A DNA stretch of 64,000 bases from a virus. Each line of letters begins with the position of its first letter. Position 1 is the first letter of the stretch. Below, in pieces: positions 28,946 through 39,032 of the stretch. The translations under genes and the position numbers were made by a program. The DNA is taken from positions 35,674 through 99,673 of IMG/VR virus record IMGVR_UViG_3300020174_000004; one strand, given 5' to 3'. Below the pieces are notes generated by a model, which ran no database searches, was not told where the DNA came from, and was given only the letters and a program-made list of their open reading frames with translations.

Positions 28946-29361
28946 TGAGTGAAGAAAAAAAGAATGATTCAATTGGAGATGCTTTAAATATGCGTCAAAT
29001 GGAAGTATATGATCCAGTTAAATCCATGATAAATGCAGCTCATGATGATTCAGCGACTGAAGATTTTACATATGCTAGAGCAAATATTAGAGATATAATT
29101 GATACAGGCACTGATTCACTTCAAAAATTAGCAGAAATAGCTGATCAGTCTCAGCATCCTAGAGCATTTGAGGTTATGAGTACTCTTATGAAGACAATAG
29201 TTGATGCAAATAAAGATTTAATGGATTTACAAAAAAAGATAAGAGATATTGATACTCCAGGTAAACAAAATGATACTAAAAATATAACAACCAATAATCT
29301 TTTTGTTGGTTCTACTGCAGAACTACAAAAGATGATACAGGACATGAAAAAAGATGTCTGA
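28945..29361 (+). CDS. gp16: Small terminase subunit gp16
   Basis: A 138-residue, mainly helical protein. The central part (D-Y/F-x-Y-A-R-x-N-I, then S-Q-H-P-R-A-F-E-V-M near residue 70 and the D-L-M-D-L-Q-K-K-I-R-D-I helix) matches T4 gp16, whose subunits form rings that regulate DNA packaging. It sits directly upstream of gp17 and overlaps it by 8 bases, the usual order. Confidence 0.85.
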   Translation: MSEEKKNDSIGDALNMRQMEVYDPVKSMINAAHDDSATEDFTYARANIRDIIDTGTDSLQKLAEIADQSQHPRAFEVMSTLMKTIVDANKDLMDLQKKIRDIDTPGKQNDTKNITTNNLFVGSTAELQKMIQDMKKDV

Positions 29362-30970
29362 AGGTTATAATGGTAATATTAATCTAAAAAGAATTAATGT
29401 TGGTATTGAATGGACACCTGATCTTGTTCAGGAATATTTAAAGTGTTCTCAGGATCCCATATATTTTGTTGAAAAATATATGAAGATTGTAAATGTTGAT
29501 AAAGGTCTTATGACAATAGATCTTTATCCATATCAACATCAAATTTTAAATGTCGTAAAAGATAATAGATATACTATTGTTGCTACAGCAAGACAGGCTG
29601 GTAAAACTACATCAATTGTTGGTGTTATCTTGCATTATATTATATTCAATCCTGAAAAAACTGTTGCATTATTGGCAAACAAAGGCGATACAGCAAGAGA
29701 AATTTTAAGTAGAATTCAATTAGCATATCAGCATTTGCCAAAATGGTTACAGCAAGGTATTATTGAGTGGAATAAAGGTTCATTTGTTCTTGAAAATAAT
29801 TCAAGAGTTATTGCATCTTCTACATCATCTGATGCTATTCGTGGCTTTTCTATTAACCTACTATTCATTGATGAAGCTGCATTTATTGAAAATTGGGATG
29901 ATTTCTTTACTTCAGTTTTTCCAACCATTTCATCAGGTCAATCAACCAAAATTATTCTTGTTTCAACTCCAAATGGTCTGAATCATTTCCATAAAATATG
30001 GGTTGATGCTGAAGAAGGCAGAAATAATTATATTCCAATTCGTGTTACTTGGGAAGATGTTCCTGGTCGTGATGAAAAATGGAAAGAAGAAACCATTGCT
30101 GCAATGGGTGGCGATGTTGAAAAATTCAACCAAGAACATAATGTTGAATTTTTAGGATCTTCCGGTACACTTATTGCAGGCTGGAAATTAAAAGAGTTAG
30201 TTCATAAACATCCAGAAGTTTCAAACTTTGGACTCGATAGATATGAATCGCCTAAAAAAGATAGAATTTATGTAACTGTGGCAGATGTTGCTAGAGGTAA
30301 AGGACTCGATTATTCGGCATTTCAAATAATTGATGTTACTGAAATGCCTTATAAACAAGTATGTGTTTACAGAAATAATATAATTAATCCTGTTGATTAT
30401 GCTGAATTATTATATAAAACAGTTATGGCATATAATAATTCATTCTTATTAGTTGAATCTAATGATATTGGTGGACAAATATCAGATATACTTCATTATG
30501 ATTTTGAATATGATAATATGCTTTATACAGAAGCCATGGGTAGAAATGGTAAAAGAATTTCTTCCGGGTTTGGTGGAAAAAATGTTGATAAGGGAATTAG
30601 AACATCTAAAGCTGTAAAATCAATTGGATGTTCGGTTATGAAAATGTTAATAGAACAAAATCAACTTATAATTCAAGATTATGAAACTATTCATGAGTTA
30701 TCAACATTTTCTAAAAAATATAATTCATATGAGGCTGAATCAGGCAAACATGATGATTTAGTTATGTGTCTAGTTTTATTTGCTTGGTTAACCAATCAGA
30801 ATTATTTCAAAGACGTGACTGACATAAATACTTTATTAAAATTAAAAGAGAAAACTGAAGAAGATATGATGGAAGATCTGCTCCCATTTGGATTTTTAGC
30901 TGGTAGTGAAGATGAAACTTTTATTGAAGAAACTGATTCAGGGCAGAAAATATTGTGGAATTATAGCTAA
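29354..30970 (+). CDS. gp17: Large terminase subunit gp17 (packaging ATPase-nuclease)
   Basis: A 538-residue motor protein. Walker A (A-T-A-R-Q-A-G-K-T-T) at residues 77-86 and Walker B (L-L-F-I-D-E-A) near 170-176 form the ATPase; V-A-D-V-A-R-G-K-G near residue 310 starts the RNase H-like nuclease, with a later acidic cluster (H-D-D-L-V) near 467. It pumps and cuts concatemeric DNA with gp16 at the portal. No intron or intein interrupts it. Confidence 0.95.
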   Translation: MSEGYNGNINLKRINVGIEWTPDLVQEYLKCSQDPIYFVEKYMKIVNVDKGLMTIDLYPYQHQILNVVKDNRYTIVATARQAGKTTSIVGVILHYIIFNPEKTVALLANKGDTAREILSRIQLAYQHLPKWLQQGIIEWNKGSFVLENNSRVIASSTSSDAIRGFSINLLFIDEAAFIENWDDFFTSVFPTISSGQSTKIILVSTPNGLNHFHKIWVDAEEGRNNYIPIRVTWEDVPGRDEKWKEETIAAMGGDVEKFNQEHNVEFLGSSGTLIAGWKLKELVHKHPEVSNFGLDRYESPKKDRIYVTVADVARGKGLDYSAFQIIDVTEMPYKQVCVYRNNIINPVDYAELLYKTVMAYNNSFLLVESNDIGGQISDILHYDFEYDNMLYTEAMGRNGKRISSGFGGKNVDKGIRTSKAVKSIGCSVMKMLIEQNQLIIQDYETIHELSTFSKKYNSYEAESGKHDDLVMCLVLFAWLTNQNYFKDVTDINTLLKLKEKTEEDMMEDLLPFGFLAGSEDETFIEETDSGQKILWNYS

Positions 30971-30982
30971 AAAAGGATTATT

Positions 30983-30990
30983 TATAAATA
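30983..30990 (+). promoter_or_regulatory. T4-type late promoter TATAAATA before gp18
   Basis: An exact late core 45 bases upstream of the gp18 ATG, immediately after gp17 ends. It would give sheath transcripts in addition to read-through from the gp13 promoters. Confidence 0.75.
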
Positions 30991-31035
30991 CTAATAAAGA
31001 AATAATGTATTTCTTTCCATGAAAGGAGAAAAAAT

Positions 31036-33537
31036 ATGCCATTCCAAGTCAGCCCTGGCGTAAATGTATCAGAGATTGATCTAACTACAATAGTTCCTGC
31101 CGTTTCTACCTCAATTGGCGCCTTTGCTGGCGTTTTTCGTTGGGGTCCAATTGGCCAGAGAATTCTAGTAGATAGCGAAACAGCTCTTGTAACACGTTTT
31201 GGTAAGCCAACCAATCTAAATGCTGAAAGTTTCTTTACTGCAGCAAACTTTCTAGGGTATTCAAATGCTCTTTATGTATCAAGAGCAGCAAACACAACTG
31301 GTTCTTCACCAACAATTTCAGGTGCAGTTGAAGTAAATTCAGTAACAATTAGAACATCAAATACTTCTGATTTAAGTACAGATCTATATGTATTAACTTC
31401 TACATCAAATAATGCAACAGTTGCTGGCGCTGCCAAGATTGCTTCAATTGTAAATTCAACAGCATTTACAATAACTCAATCTTCAGATGTTACACCAGTA
31501 TCCGGTGCTAATACTTATGATACTGCAATTACTATTAATACTGACGTGGATTCAGCAAATCTAGTAACACTTTCTTCTGGTAATACAGATGATCTTGCTG
31601 TTGGTTTTGTTTTAACAGCTTCATCAAATACCGAAGTTGTTTCAAATGCATATGCAACAATTACATCAATTACCAACTCAACATGTGTTCAGGTTTCTGA
31701 TGATGTAATTGTAGCTAATGGTTCATCTACTGTTACATTTACACAAGGTGGTACTGTAAGTCTGCAGTTTATTTCAAATACCGCTTTTAATGCTTTAGCA
31801 AATACTGGCGTTGTTGCTGGTATTGCTTCTCAGATTGTTAAGAATGAAACAGATTTTACAACAAAGGACGGTACTTTTGATACAGATGTTGCTTTTGTTG
31901 CAAAGTATCCAGGTGATGCTGGTAACTCACTAAGAGTTTCAGTATGCGGTAATTCTTCTGGTTATAGCTCATCAATTAATCTTGATAGCTATGGCACCAC
32001 AACTTCACTAGTAACAACACTTAATAGTAACACAGCTACTATTACAATTACAATTAGTGATGATGAATCTGCAGCAACTGCAAACGCTAATGCTTTATCA
32101 GCACTTCTTAACACTACTGATAGATTACAGGTTGGTAACACAACAATTGGTTATCAATATTTAAAGATTACCGGTATTTCATCAGCAGTAACAAGTAATT
32201 CAGCAGTAATTACATTGAATTTTGAAGATCCTCTAAAGCTTTCTTCTTCATTTACTTACACTGACACATCAATTACTCGTTATTGGGAATTCTTTAATCT
32301 AATTGATGCTGCTCCTGGCCAATCTACTTATCAGCGAGAGTTTGGTAACACATCAGTTAATTCAGATGAACTTCACATTGTAGTAGTTGATGAAAATGGC
32401 AAGTTCTCTGGAGTTCCAGGAACAATTATTGAAACATATAAGGGTCTATCAAGAGCAACAGATGCAAAGACAATTGATGGTGCTGCAAATTATTATCGCA
32501 CAGTAATTAATGACTCTTCTGCTTATATCTGGGCCGTTAATGATTTATCCGGTGCTGCTTCAGCTACTGCTGAAAATCTAACAAGTTCAACACTAGATGT
32601 TCAATCAATGGCATTTAGCATGGGTCGTGATGGTGCTAATGAAGAAAATATCCCATTATCAGTTCTTGCTGCTGGTTATGATTATTTTGCATCAGCCGAA
32701 GATGTTGATATTTCATTGGTACTAACCGGCAAGTCAAATGGTTTCTATCTAGCAAATTATCTTATTGATAATATTGCTGAAGTCAGAAAAGATTGTGTTG
32801 TATTCTGTTCACCAGAAAAATCAGATGTTGTTGGATCCGGATTTGGAACTGAAGCTGATAATATCGTTGCTTTCAGAAATAATCTTAGATCAACATCATA
32901 TGGTGTATTAGATTCTGGTTATAAGTATCAGTATGATCGGTACAATGACATTTATCGTTGGATTCCAATGAATGGTGACGTTGCTGGTCTTTGCGCTAGA
33001 ACAGATAATACAAATGATCCATGGTGGTCACCAGCCGGCTTCAATCGTGGACAGATTAAAAATGTTATCAAACTAGCTTTCAATCCACGTAAAACTGAGC
33101 GTGATACATTATATAAGAGTGGTATTAATCCAGTAGTAACTTTCCCAGGTCAAGGCACAATCCTATTTGGTGATAAGACTCTACTATCTAAGCCATCAGC
33201 ATTTGATAGAATTAATGTTAGACGTCTATTCATTGTTCTTGAAAAAGCAATTTCAACCGCATCCAAATTTACTCTATTCGAATTTAATGATGAGTTTACA
33301 CGGTCTCAGTTTAAGAACCTTGTAATTCCTTATTTAAGAGATGTTCAGGGTAGACGTGGTGTAACTGACTTCTTGGTTGTCTGTGATGATAGTAACAATA
33401 CAGCTGAAGTAATTGATCGTAACGAGTTTATTGGTGATATCTATATTAAACCTGCTCGCTCTATCAACTTCATCCAGCTTAATTTCGTTGCTGTTAGAAC
33501 TGGCGTTCAGTTCTCAGAAATTGTTGGCCAGTTTTAA
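31036..33537 (+). CDS. gp18: Contractile tail sheath protein gp18
   Basis: An 833-residue sheath subunit (T4 gp18 has 659). The start (Q-V-S-P-G-V-N-V-S-E-I-D) and P-I-G-Q-R-I-L-V-D-S are typical; the C-terminal domain with I-N-V-R-R-L-F-I-V-L-E-K near 720 and the final F-V-A-V-R-T-G-V-Q-F-S-E-I form the conserved core that contracts. Extra length lies in Ser/Thr/Asn-rich surface domains at about residues 90-430. A strong GAAAGGAG ribosome site precedes the ATG. Confidence 0.93.
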   Translation: MPFQVSPGVNVSEIDLTTIVPAVSTSIGAFAGVFRWGPIGQRILVDSETALVTRFGKPTNLNAESFFTAANFLGYSNALYVSRAANTTGSSPTISGAVEVNSVTIRTSNTSDLSTDLYVLTSTSNNATVAGAAKIASIVNSTAFTITQSSDVTPVSGANTYDTAITINTDVDSANLVTLSSGNTDDLAVGFVLTASSNTEVVSNAYATITSITNSTCVQVSDDVIVANGSSTVTFTQGGTVSLQFISNTAFNALANTGVVAGIASQIVKNETDFTTKDGTFDTDVAFVAKYPGDAGNSLRVSVCGNSSGYSSSINLDSYGTTTSLVTTLNSNTATITITISDDESAATANANALSALLNTTDRLQVGNTTIGYQYLKITGISSAVTSNSAVITLNFEDPLKLSSSFTYTDTSITRYWEFFNLIDAAPGQSTYQREFGNTSVNSDELHIVVVDENGKFSGVPGTIIETYKGLSRATDAKTIDGAANYYRTVINDSSAYIWAVNDLSGAASATAENLTSSTLDVQSMAFSMGRDGANEENIPLSVLAAGYDYFASAEDVDISLVLTGKSNGFYLANYLIDNIAEVRKDCVVFCSPEKSDVVGSGFGTEADNIVAFRNNLRSTSYGVLDSGYKYQYDRYNDIYRWIPMNGDVAGLCARTDNTNDPWWSPAGFNRGQIKNVIKLAFNPRKTERDTLYKSGINPVVTFPGQGTILFGDKTLLSKPSAFDRINVRRLFIVLEKAISTASKFTLFEFNDEFTRSQFKNLVIPYLRDVQGRRGVTDFLVVCDDSNNTAEVIDRNEFIGDIYIKPARSINFIQLNFVAVRTGVQFSEIVGQF

Positions 33538-33567
33538 TAAATAGAAATAAAAAAGGAGTTTTTAGAA

Positions 33568-34176
33568 ATGGCATCAGGTTTTAATATCAACACATTCAAG
33601 AGCAAGGGCCTCATCTTCGGTGGGGCCCGGCCATCGCTCTTTGAAGTGTTCATGACCGTACCAGATTCAGTCGGCATTACACCAGGATCCGAAGATCGTC
33701 TTCGGTTCCTTTGCCGGGCTGCTCAGCTTCCAGCTGCAACAATCGATTCTATCAACGTTCCATACTTTGGTAGAAATATTAAGATTGCCGGTGACCGTTC
33801 TTTTGGTGATTGGACAATCCAGGTAATGAACGATGAAGACTTTAAGGTAAGAGCAATGTTTGAAAAATGGTCAAATGCTCTAAATCGCTTTGAGTCAAAC
33901 GTTCGCCAGGCAAACCTAGTTGAAGAGAATACTCTAGCCGGTTATAAGTGCAATATTGATGTTGTACAATATGGCAAGGGTGGTGAGGTAATTCGTACCT
34001 GCGAAATCGTTGGTGGTTTTCCAACTTCAGTTGATGCAATTGGTCTTAATTGGTCAGATGCAAATGCAATTGAAGAATTCTCAGTAACATTTGCCTATGA
34101 TTACTGGCTTCCAAAGGAAGGCACTGAGCAAAATAATGAATTTGCTCGCCTTGCTAGAGATCCAGTATCAATTTAA
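33568..34176 (+). CDS. gp19: Tail tube protein gp19
   Basis: A 202-residue tube subunit (T4 gp19 has 163). Key blocks: R-P-S-L-F-E-V, L-P-A-A-T-I near 50, the A-G-D-R-S-F-G-D-W-T segment near 74-83 and the V-M-N-D-E-D motif, all matching T4. It stacks as hexamers inside the sheath. The codons are markedly richer in G and C than in flanking genes, as expected for a very highly expressed product. AAAAGGAG precedes the ATG and a terminator follows. Confidence 0.93.
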   Translation: MASGFNINTFKSKGLIFGGARPSLFEVFMTVPDSVGITPGSEDRLRFLCRAAQLPAATIDSINVPYFGRNIKIAGDRSFGDWTIQVMNDEDFKVRAMFEKWSNALNRFESNVRQANLVEENTLAGYKCNIDVVQYGKGGEVIRTCEIVGGFPTSVDAIGLNWSDANAIEEFSVTFAYDYWLPKEGTEQNNEFARLARDPVSI

Positions 34177-34186
34177 TTGATATAAA

Positions 34187-34219
34187 AAAGGGGTAGTACC
34201 TCTACCCCTTTATTTTCTT
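34187..34219 (+). terminator. Rho-independent terminator after gp19
   Basis: AAAGGGGTAG at 34187-34196 and its exact complement at 34202-34211 form a 10-bp stem with a 5-base loop, followed by TATTTTCTTT. It separates the sheath/tube genes from the portal gene. Confidence 0.85.
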
Positions 34220-34242
34220 TGTTATGTCATAAAGGAATTTAA

Positions 34243-35997
34243 ATGGTACAAATTTTTGGTTGGGAATTTAAAAGAAAAGAATCAGAAGATCAATTTGATT
34301 CTTTTGTCCCAAAAACGGAATCAAATGAAGACGGCGCAATGGTTATTGCAGCCGGTGGTGCTTATGGAACATATGTAGATCTCGATGGTACCATTAGATC
34401 AGAAGCAGAATTAATTGCAAAATACAGAGAAATGGCCCTTAATCCAGAAGTAGATGCCGCTGTAGAAGAAATTACAAATGATGCTATTAATATGGAAGAT
34501 CATCAAGTTGTAAAGATTATTCTTGATGATCTAGAATTTGGTGATAAAGTAAAGAAAAATATTTCTGATTGTTTTGAAAAAACCATTGATCTTTTAGAGT
34601 TTAATAATAGAGCACATGATATATTTCGTAAATGGTATATTGATGGAAGAACATATTATCATGTAGTTATTGATGAAAAAAAGACAATAGATGGTATTAA
34701 AGAATTAAGATATATTGATCCTAGAAAATTACGTAAAGTAAAAGAACAAGCCCGTAAAAGAGTAAAAGAATCAGAATATTCTGTTCTAAAAACATCAGCA
34801 GAATATTATATCTATAATGAAAAAGGTTTTAATTATGGAAATAAAGGAGCTCCTGCAGCCAGTGCAACTGCAGCTGCTTCCGGTTTAAAAATTGCTAAAG
34901 ACGCAATAGTGCAATGTACTTCAGGATTAACTGATGGTGCTGGAACTTCAGTTTTATCATTTTTGCATAAGGCAATTAAACCACTAAATCAATTAAGAAC
35001 TCTTGAAGATGCTACTGTAATTTATCGTATTTCAAGAGCACCAGAAAGAAGAATTTGGTATATTGATGTTGGTAATCTACCAAAGATGAAAGCTGAACAA
35101 TATGTTCGTGAAATTATGACCAAGCATAAGAATCGTCTTGTATATGATGCTAATACTGGTGATATTAAAGATGATCGTAAATTTATGACAATGCTTGAAG
35201 ATTATTGGGTACCAAGAAGAGAAGGTGGTCGTGGAACTCAAGTTGATACACTTCCAGCTGGGCAGAATCTTGGTGAAATGGCGGACGTAGAATTTTTTCA
35301 AAAGAAGCTTTATCGTTCTCTTAATGTTCCAACTGATAGATTAGATGCTCAATCCGGATTTAATCTTGGTAGATCATCAGAAATTTCTAGAGAAGAATTA
35401 AAATTTGGTAAGTTTATAGATAGACTTCGCGGTAGATTCTCATTATTATTCCTATCAATTCTTGAAAAAGAAATTGTTCTTCGTAAAATTATGACAATCG
35501 AAGAATGGAATCAAATTAAAAATAAAATTAAATTTGATTTTGTTAGAGATAGTTATTTTACTGAACTTAAAAATGCTGAAATTCTTCAGGGTAGAATGCA
35601 AACTTTAGCTTCTATGGAAAATTATATTGGAAAATATTATTCTAATGATTGGGTTAGAAAAAATATTCTTAAACAAGATGATGATATGATTGAAGAATTA
35701 GATAAACAAATTATTGAAGAACAAAGTAATGAAATATATAATCCTCCTATGGAACAACCAATGGATGGACAGGAACAAGGTGATGCAGATCAAGCCGCAA
35801 TGCAACAAGATCAGCCACAAGATGATGATGATGAAAGAAAAAAATTATTAAATGCAAAAAATACTTATTTGAAATTAATTGATAAACAAAATAAGTCAAT
35901 GCAGGATATTTCACAATTACAATCAGCTGCAGTAACAATTGCAAAAGGGCCGGATGAAGATTTAAAAACAATGTTACAGGTTAGACAACAAAAGTGA
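34243..35997 (+). CDS. gp20: Portal vertex protein gp20
   Basis: A 584-residue portal (T4 gp20 has 524). Recognised by the N-terminal G-W-E-F-K-R-K, the P-E-V-D-A-A-V-E-E-I-T-N-D motif near residue 68, the I-D-P-R-K-L-R-K-V segment, and the stem/crown part with P-T-D-R-L-D-A-Q-S-G-F-N. It is the dodecameric DNA gate on which prohead assembly starts. The C-terminal 80 residues are a Gln/Asp-rich tail plus a helix. Confidence 0.93.
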   Translation: MVQIFGWEFKRKESEDQFDSFVPKTESNEDGAMVIAAGGAYGTYVDLDGTIRSEAELIAKYREMALNPEVDAAVEEITNDAINMEDHQVVKIILDDLEFGDKVKKNISDCFEKTIDLLEFNNRAHDIFRKWYIDGRTYYHVVIDEKKTIDGIKELRYIDPRKLRKVKEQARKRVKESEYSVLKTSAEYYIYNEKGFNYGNKGAPAASATAAASGLKIAKDAIVQCTSGLTDGAGTSVLSFLHKAIKPLNQLRTLEDATVIYRISRAPERRIWYIDVGNLPKMKAEQYVREIMTKHKNRLVYDANTGDIKDDRKFMTMLEDYWVPRREGGRGTQVDTLPAGQNLGEMADVEFFQKKLYRSLNVPTDRLDAQSGFNLGRSSEISREELKFGKFIDRLRGRFSLLFLSILEKEIVLRKIMTIEEWNQIKNKIKFDFVRDSYFTELKNAEILQGRMQTLASMENYIGKYYSNDWVRKNILKQDDDMIEELDKQIIEEQSNEIYNPPMEQPMDGQEQGDADQAAMQQDQPQDDDDERKKLLNAKNTYLKLIDKQNKSMQDISQLQSAAVTIAKGPDEDLKTMLQVRQQK

Positions 35998-36004
35998 GGT
36001 TACT

Positions 36005-36199
36005 ATGAGTGAAAATAAATATACATTAGATGACTTGGTTGATAACACTTTCGAGTCAAAGCCTTTAGATTTTGAAATAGCATTTGATGATATTATAAAA
36101 GATAGAATTTCAGATGCTATTGAATTAAGAAAACAAGAAATAGCAAAGAACATATTCAATAAACAAGAAGAAGGGACTGATGATGGCGAAGAAAGTTAA
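36005..36199 (+). CDS. Prohead core protein, gp67-like
   Basis: A 64-residue acidic, helical protein just after the portal gene, where T4 has gene 67 (80 residues). It has F-E-I-A-F-D-D-I-I-K and an acidic C-terminus. Sequence identity alone is too short to prove homology; position, size and charge support an internal scaffold peptide. It overlaps the next gene by 20 bases. Confidence 0.55.
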   Translation: MSENKYTLDDLVDNTFESKPLDFEIAFDDIIKDRISDAIELRKQEIAKNIFNKQEEGTDDGEES

Positions 36200-36968
36200 G
36201 TCACTCAGAGACATTATCGCAAAAGATGAAAAGAGCGCCGGGAGAAATATCCCAAAAGGCGAAGCTGATTTTCTTGCCAAGCACGAAGTTGAAAAGACTG
36301 AAGATGCCAATGGTAATGGTGATGATGTCTTTAATGCCAAAAAGGTAGAACCAGAAGAAAAATCTCAGATTGATGCTGGTAAACGTCATGGTTATCGTGG
36401 TGATGAAGATGTTGCAGCTTATGAGGAAACCATTCATGAAAAAGGAATGGAATGCAATAAATCATCTGCAAAGATATATTGCCCTGTTCATGGAAAAGAA
36501 GAATGTTCTGGTGATGTTGAAGAAGAATTAACACCAAAACAAAAAATGCTTGATAAGAATAAAAATGGCAAATTGGATGCTGATGATTTTAAAAAGCTTC
36601 GTAAAGAAAGCAAAGATGAAAGAGAGTATGACTATGAAGGAGATATGGCTATCTCACAGATTAAGTCAATTATGAATCATTCAAAACAGCTCATGGATAT
36701 GTTAAAGCCTGATACAAATTTACCAGAGTGGGTTCAGTCTAAAATTACTCTTTCAAAAGATTATATTCAAACTGCAGCTGATTATATGTCAACAGAAATG
36801 AAAGAAGAAGTTGAACAGGTTGATGAAGTTTTAAAGGCATCTGATCCAGCTGGAAAATGGATTAGTGATTTTGTTCATTCAGATAATCCAAAATTTGCTG
36901 GTAAGTCAAAGAAAGAAAGAACAAAACAAGCCCTTGCCGCTTATTATGCTAAGAAAAGAGGTAAGTAA
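36180..36968 (+). CDS. Prohead core / internal head protein with EF-hand-like loop
   Basis: A 262-residue, very charged protein located where T4 has gene 68. Residues about 123-134 carry an EF-hand-type calcium loop (D-K-N-K-N-G-K-L-D-A-D-D). Near residue 90 are spaced Cys and His residues (M-E-C, Y-C-P-V-H-G-K-E-E-C) that could bind metal. The C-terminus (K-S-K-K-E-R-T-K-Q-A-L-A-A-Y-Y-A) is basic. A scaffold or packaged head protein is the likeliest role; no closer assignment is possible. Confidence 0.5.
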   Translation: MMAKKVKSLRDIIAKDEKSAGRNIPKGEADFLAKHEVEKTEDANGNGDDVFNAKKVEPEEKSQIDAGKRHGYRGDEDVAAYEETIHEKGMECNKSSAKIYCPVHGKEECSGDVEEELTPKQKMLDKNKNGKLDADDFKKLRKESKDEREYDYEGDMAISQIKSIMNHSKQLMDMLKPDTNLPEWVQSKITLSKDYIQTAADYMSTEMKEEVEQVDEVLKASDPAGKWISDFVHSDNPKFAGKSKKERTKQALAAYYAKKRGK

Positions 36969-37207
36969 TGATTATCAGCGTTAAAGGTTCTGCAATTTCT
37001 ATAACCGCAGCAAATACAGTATCAGATGCTACTTTAGTAAGAATTCATGCAACTAATGCAGCAGCAATTACAGTTGCTAATACTAGCGGAACTATTGGAA
37101 CATTTAATATGTCTCAAGGCCAAGTTGAAAATTTAGAAAAAGCAAGTTCTGATACTATTGCAGCAAACGCCGCCGTTTCATGCACGCCAGTAGCTTATAA
37201 AGGATAG
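36968..37207 (+). CDS. Small beta-rich protein, unknown function
   Basis: A 79-residue Ala/Thr/Val-rich protein between the prohead core gene and the gp21 protease, starting inside the preceding stop (TAATG). Alternating hydrophobic residues suggest a small beta sandwich. It may be a head decoration or structural protein; the sequence gives no motif. Confidence 0.5.
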   Translation: MIISVKGSAISITAANTVSDATLVRIHATNAAAITVANTSGTIGTFNMSQGQVENLEKASSDTIAANAAVSCTPVAYKG

Positions 37208-37211
37208 CAAT

Positions 37212-37886
37212 ATGAAACTAATTACTGAACAGAATGAAGATATTCATTATATTACCGAGACTCTAGAGTCCGGTAAAAAGAATCACTATATTGAAGGCAT
37301 CTTTATTCAAACAGAACAACAGAATAGAAATGGTCGTCTTTATGAAAAAAAGATGATGGAACCTGTTGTTGAAAAATATCTATCAGAAACAGTAAAAAAC
37401 AATAGAGCTTTCGGTGAGCTAAATCATCCATCAGGACCATCTATTAATTTAGATAGGGTTTGTATTCTTATTAAAGAATTAAAGTGGAATGAAAATGATG
37501 TGCATGGTAAAGCACTCATTACCGATACACCTATGGGAAATATTGTTAAAGGTTTATTAGAATCAGGTGCTCAACTTGGTGTTTCAACAAGAGGTATGGG
37601 TGAATTAGAAAAAACTTCAGAAGGTATTATGAAGGTTAAACCTGGTTACCATTTAGCAACAGCAGCAGATGTTGTAGCTGATCCTTCAGCCCCAAATGCA
37701 TTTGTTCATGGTATCATGGAAGGTGTTGAATGGGTTTATGATGCTTCTAGAGAAGCATGGTATGAAGAAAAACTTCATGAAACTAAAAAGAAATTAAATA
37801 AAATGACTATTGAACAAATTGAAGAAAAGAAGCTTCTTATGTTCGAAAACTTCATTAATTCTTTAACATCTAAAACTTATAAATAA
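37212..37886 (+). CDS. gp21: Prohead protease gp21
   Basis: A 224-residue serine protease of the herpesvirus/T4 prohead protease family. His72 in G-E-L-N-H-P and Ser125 in L-G-V-S-T-R-G are the expected catalytic pair. It cleaves scaffold and capsid proteins during head maturation. It lies just before its main substrate, the gp22-like scaffold. The ATG is three bases after the previous stop, with AAAGGA upstream. Confidence 0.9.
   Translation: MKLITEQNEDIHYITETLESGKKNHYIEGIFIQTEQQNRNGRLYEKKMMEPVVEKYLSETVKNNRAFGELNHPSGPSINLDRVCILIKELKWNENDVHGKALITDTPMGNIVKGLLESGAQLGVSTRGMGELEKTSEGIMKVKPGYHLATAADVVADPSAPNAFVHGIMEGVEWVYDASREAWYEEKLHETKKKLNKMTIEQIEEKKLLMFENFINSLTSKTYK
37878..37885 (+). promoter_or_regulatory. 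T4-type late promoter TATAAATA before gp22
   Basis: An exact core lying at the very end of gp21, with transcription expected to start near 37892, about 24 bases before the gp22 ATG. Confidence 0.7.
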
Positions 37887-37915
37887 TAATAAATTTTTTA
37901 ATAGGGGTATTAAAA

Positions 37916-38986
37916 ATGGCAAGAAAATCAACAAAATCATTGGTAGAAGAAAACGAAGTTCTTGAGTCTCAAGAAGTAAAAGCTTCTATCGAAAAAACAG
38001 TAGAAGAAGTAGTTGAAGAAGATCAGGTTGAAGAATCTGTTGCTTCTGAAACTCTTAAGGCTAATTCAAAGCCAGCAGTTGACTCAATGTCAAAAGTTGA
38101 AATGATGAAGTCAGTTATTGGTGCAATGGGCGCTATGGAAACTAGCGACCTTGTAAATTTCTTTAATCAGGTTCAGTCACAATATGGCAAGGGCAAGGAT
38201 TGGGGTGTTGGTGACAACTCTGCAAAGAATGCTGCTTCTGTTGCCACCAAGGGTGCTATGAAGGAAGATATGGATGTTATCTTTGCCGGTGAAGATCTAT
38301 CAGAAGACTTCAAGGAAAAGGCAACAACATTATTTGAAGCTGCCGTATCTGCAGTAGCAATCACAGAAACAGCTCGTATTGAAGAAGAATTTGAAACAAA
38401 GCTTGTAGAAGAAGTTGAAACAATTAGAACAGAACTTATTGAAAACGTTGATAAGTATCTTGATCATGTTGTTGAGAAGTGGATGGAAGATAATGCAGTT
38501 GCAGTTGAATCCGCTTTAAGAAATGAAATCATGGAAGAATTTATTGATGGTCTAAAAGGTCTATTCTCACAACATTATGTCGATATTCCAAATGAGAAGC
38601 TCGACGTTCTAGAATCTCTAACCGATAAGGTAGAGGAACTTGAGAATGCTCTAAATGAAGCAATTGCTGAAAAGAGCGAACTCAAAAAGTCCGTAGTTGA
38701 AAATGAAAGAAAAGATATCTTTATTAACGTTTCAGAAGGTCTAACAATGACTGATGCTGAAAAGTTTGCTGCACTAGCTGAAGGTATTGAATTCGATGGT
38801 GATTTAACAAAATATGAAAAGAAGCTAACTCTCGTAAAAGAGAATTATTTCTCAAAGAAAGTTGTTTCTTCTTCAATAACTGAAGAAATTGCAGTTGATG
38901 ACGTAGATCAGAAAGAAGAAGTTTCTTATTCAGATCCTTCCATGAAGAGATACGCTGAAGTAATTTCAAGAAATGTAAAAAGATAA
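37916..38986 (+). CDS. gp22: Scaffold protein gp22
   Basis: A 356-residue acidic scaffold protein between gp21 and gp23, as in T4 (gp22, 269 residues). It is almost entirely helical: a V-E-E-V-V-E-E acidic start, a long coiled region near residues 130-290 (E-E-E-F-E-T-K-L-V-E-E-V), and a basic tip ending S-R-N-V-K-R. It fills the prohead core and is degraded by gp21. Confidence 0.85.
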   Translation: MARKSTKSLVEENEVLESQEVKASIEKTVEEVVEEDQVEESVASETLKANSKPAVDSMSKVEMMKSVIGAMGAMETSDLVNFFNQVQSQYGKGKDWGVGDNSAKNAASVATKGAMKEDMDVIFAGEDLSEDFKEKATTLFEAAVSAVAITETARIEEEFETKLVEEVETIRTELIENVDKYLDHVVEKWMEDNAVAVESALRNEIMEEFIDGLKGLFSQHYVDIPNEKLDVLESLTDKVEELENALNEAIAEKSELKKSVVENERKDIFINVSEGLTMTDAEKFAALAEGIEFDGDLTKYEKKLTLVKENYFSKKVVSSSITEEIAVDDVDQKEEVSYSDPSMKRYAEVISRNVKR

Positions 38987-39032
38987 ATAAATTTATTGTA
39001 AATGTAAACTTTCCAAAAGGAGAAAAAAACAT

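Noticed and set aside
33536-33543. AATAAATA before gp19 as a late promoter
   Set aside because: One mismatch to TATAAATA and overlapping the gp18 stop; left out for lack of further support.
38982-38989. GATAAATA as a late promoter for gp23
   Set aside because: One mismatch to the core and overlapping the gp22 stop; too weak to annotate without transcript data.
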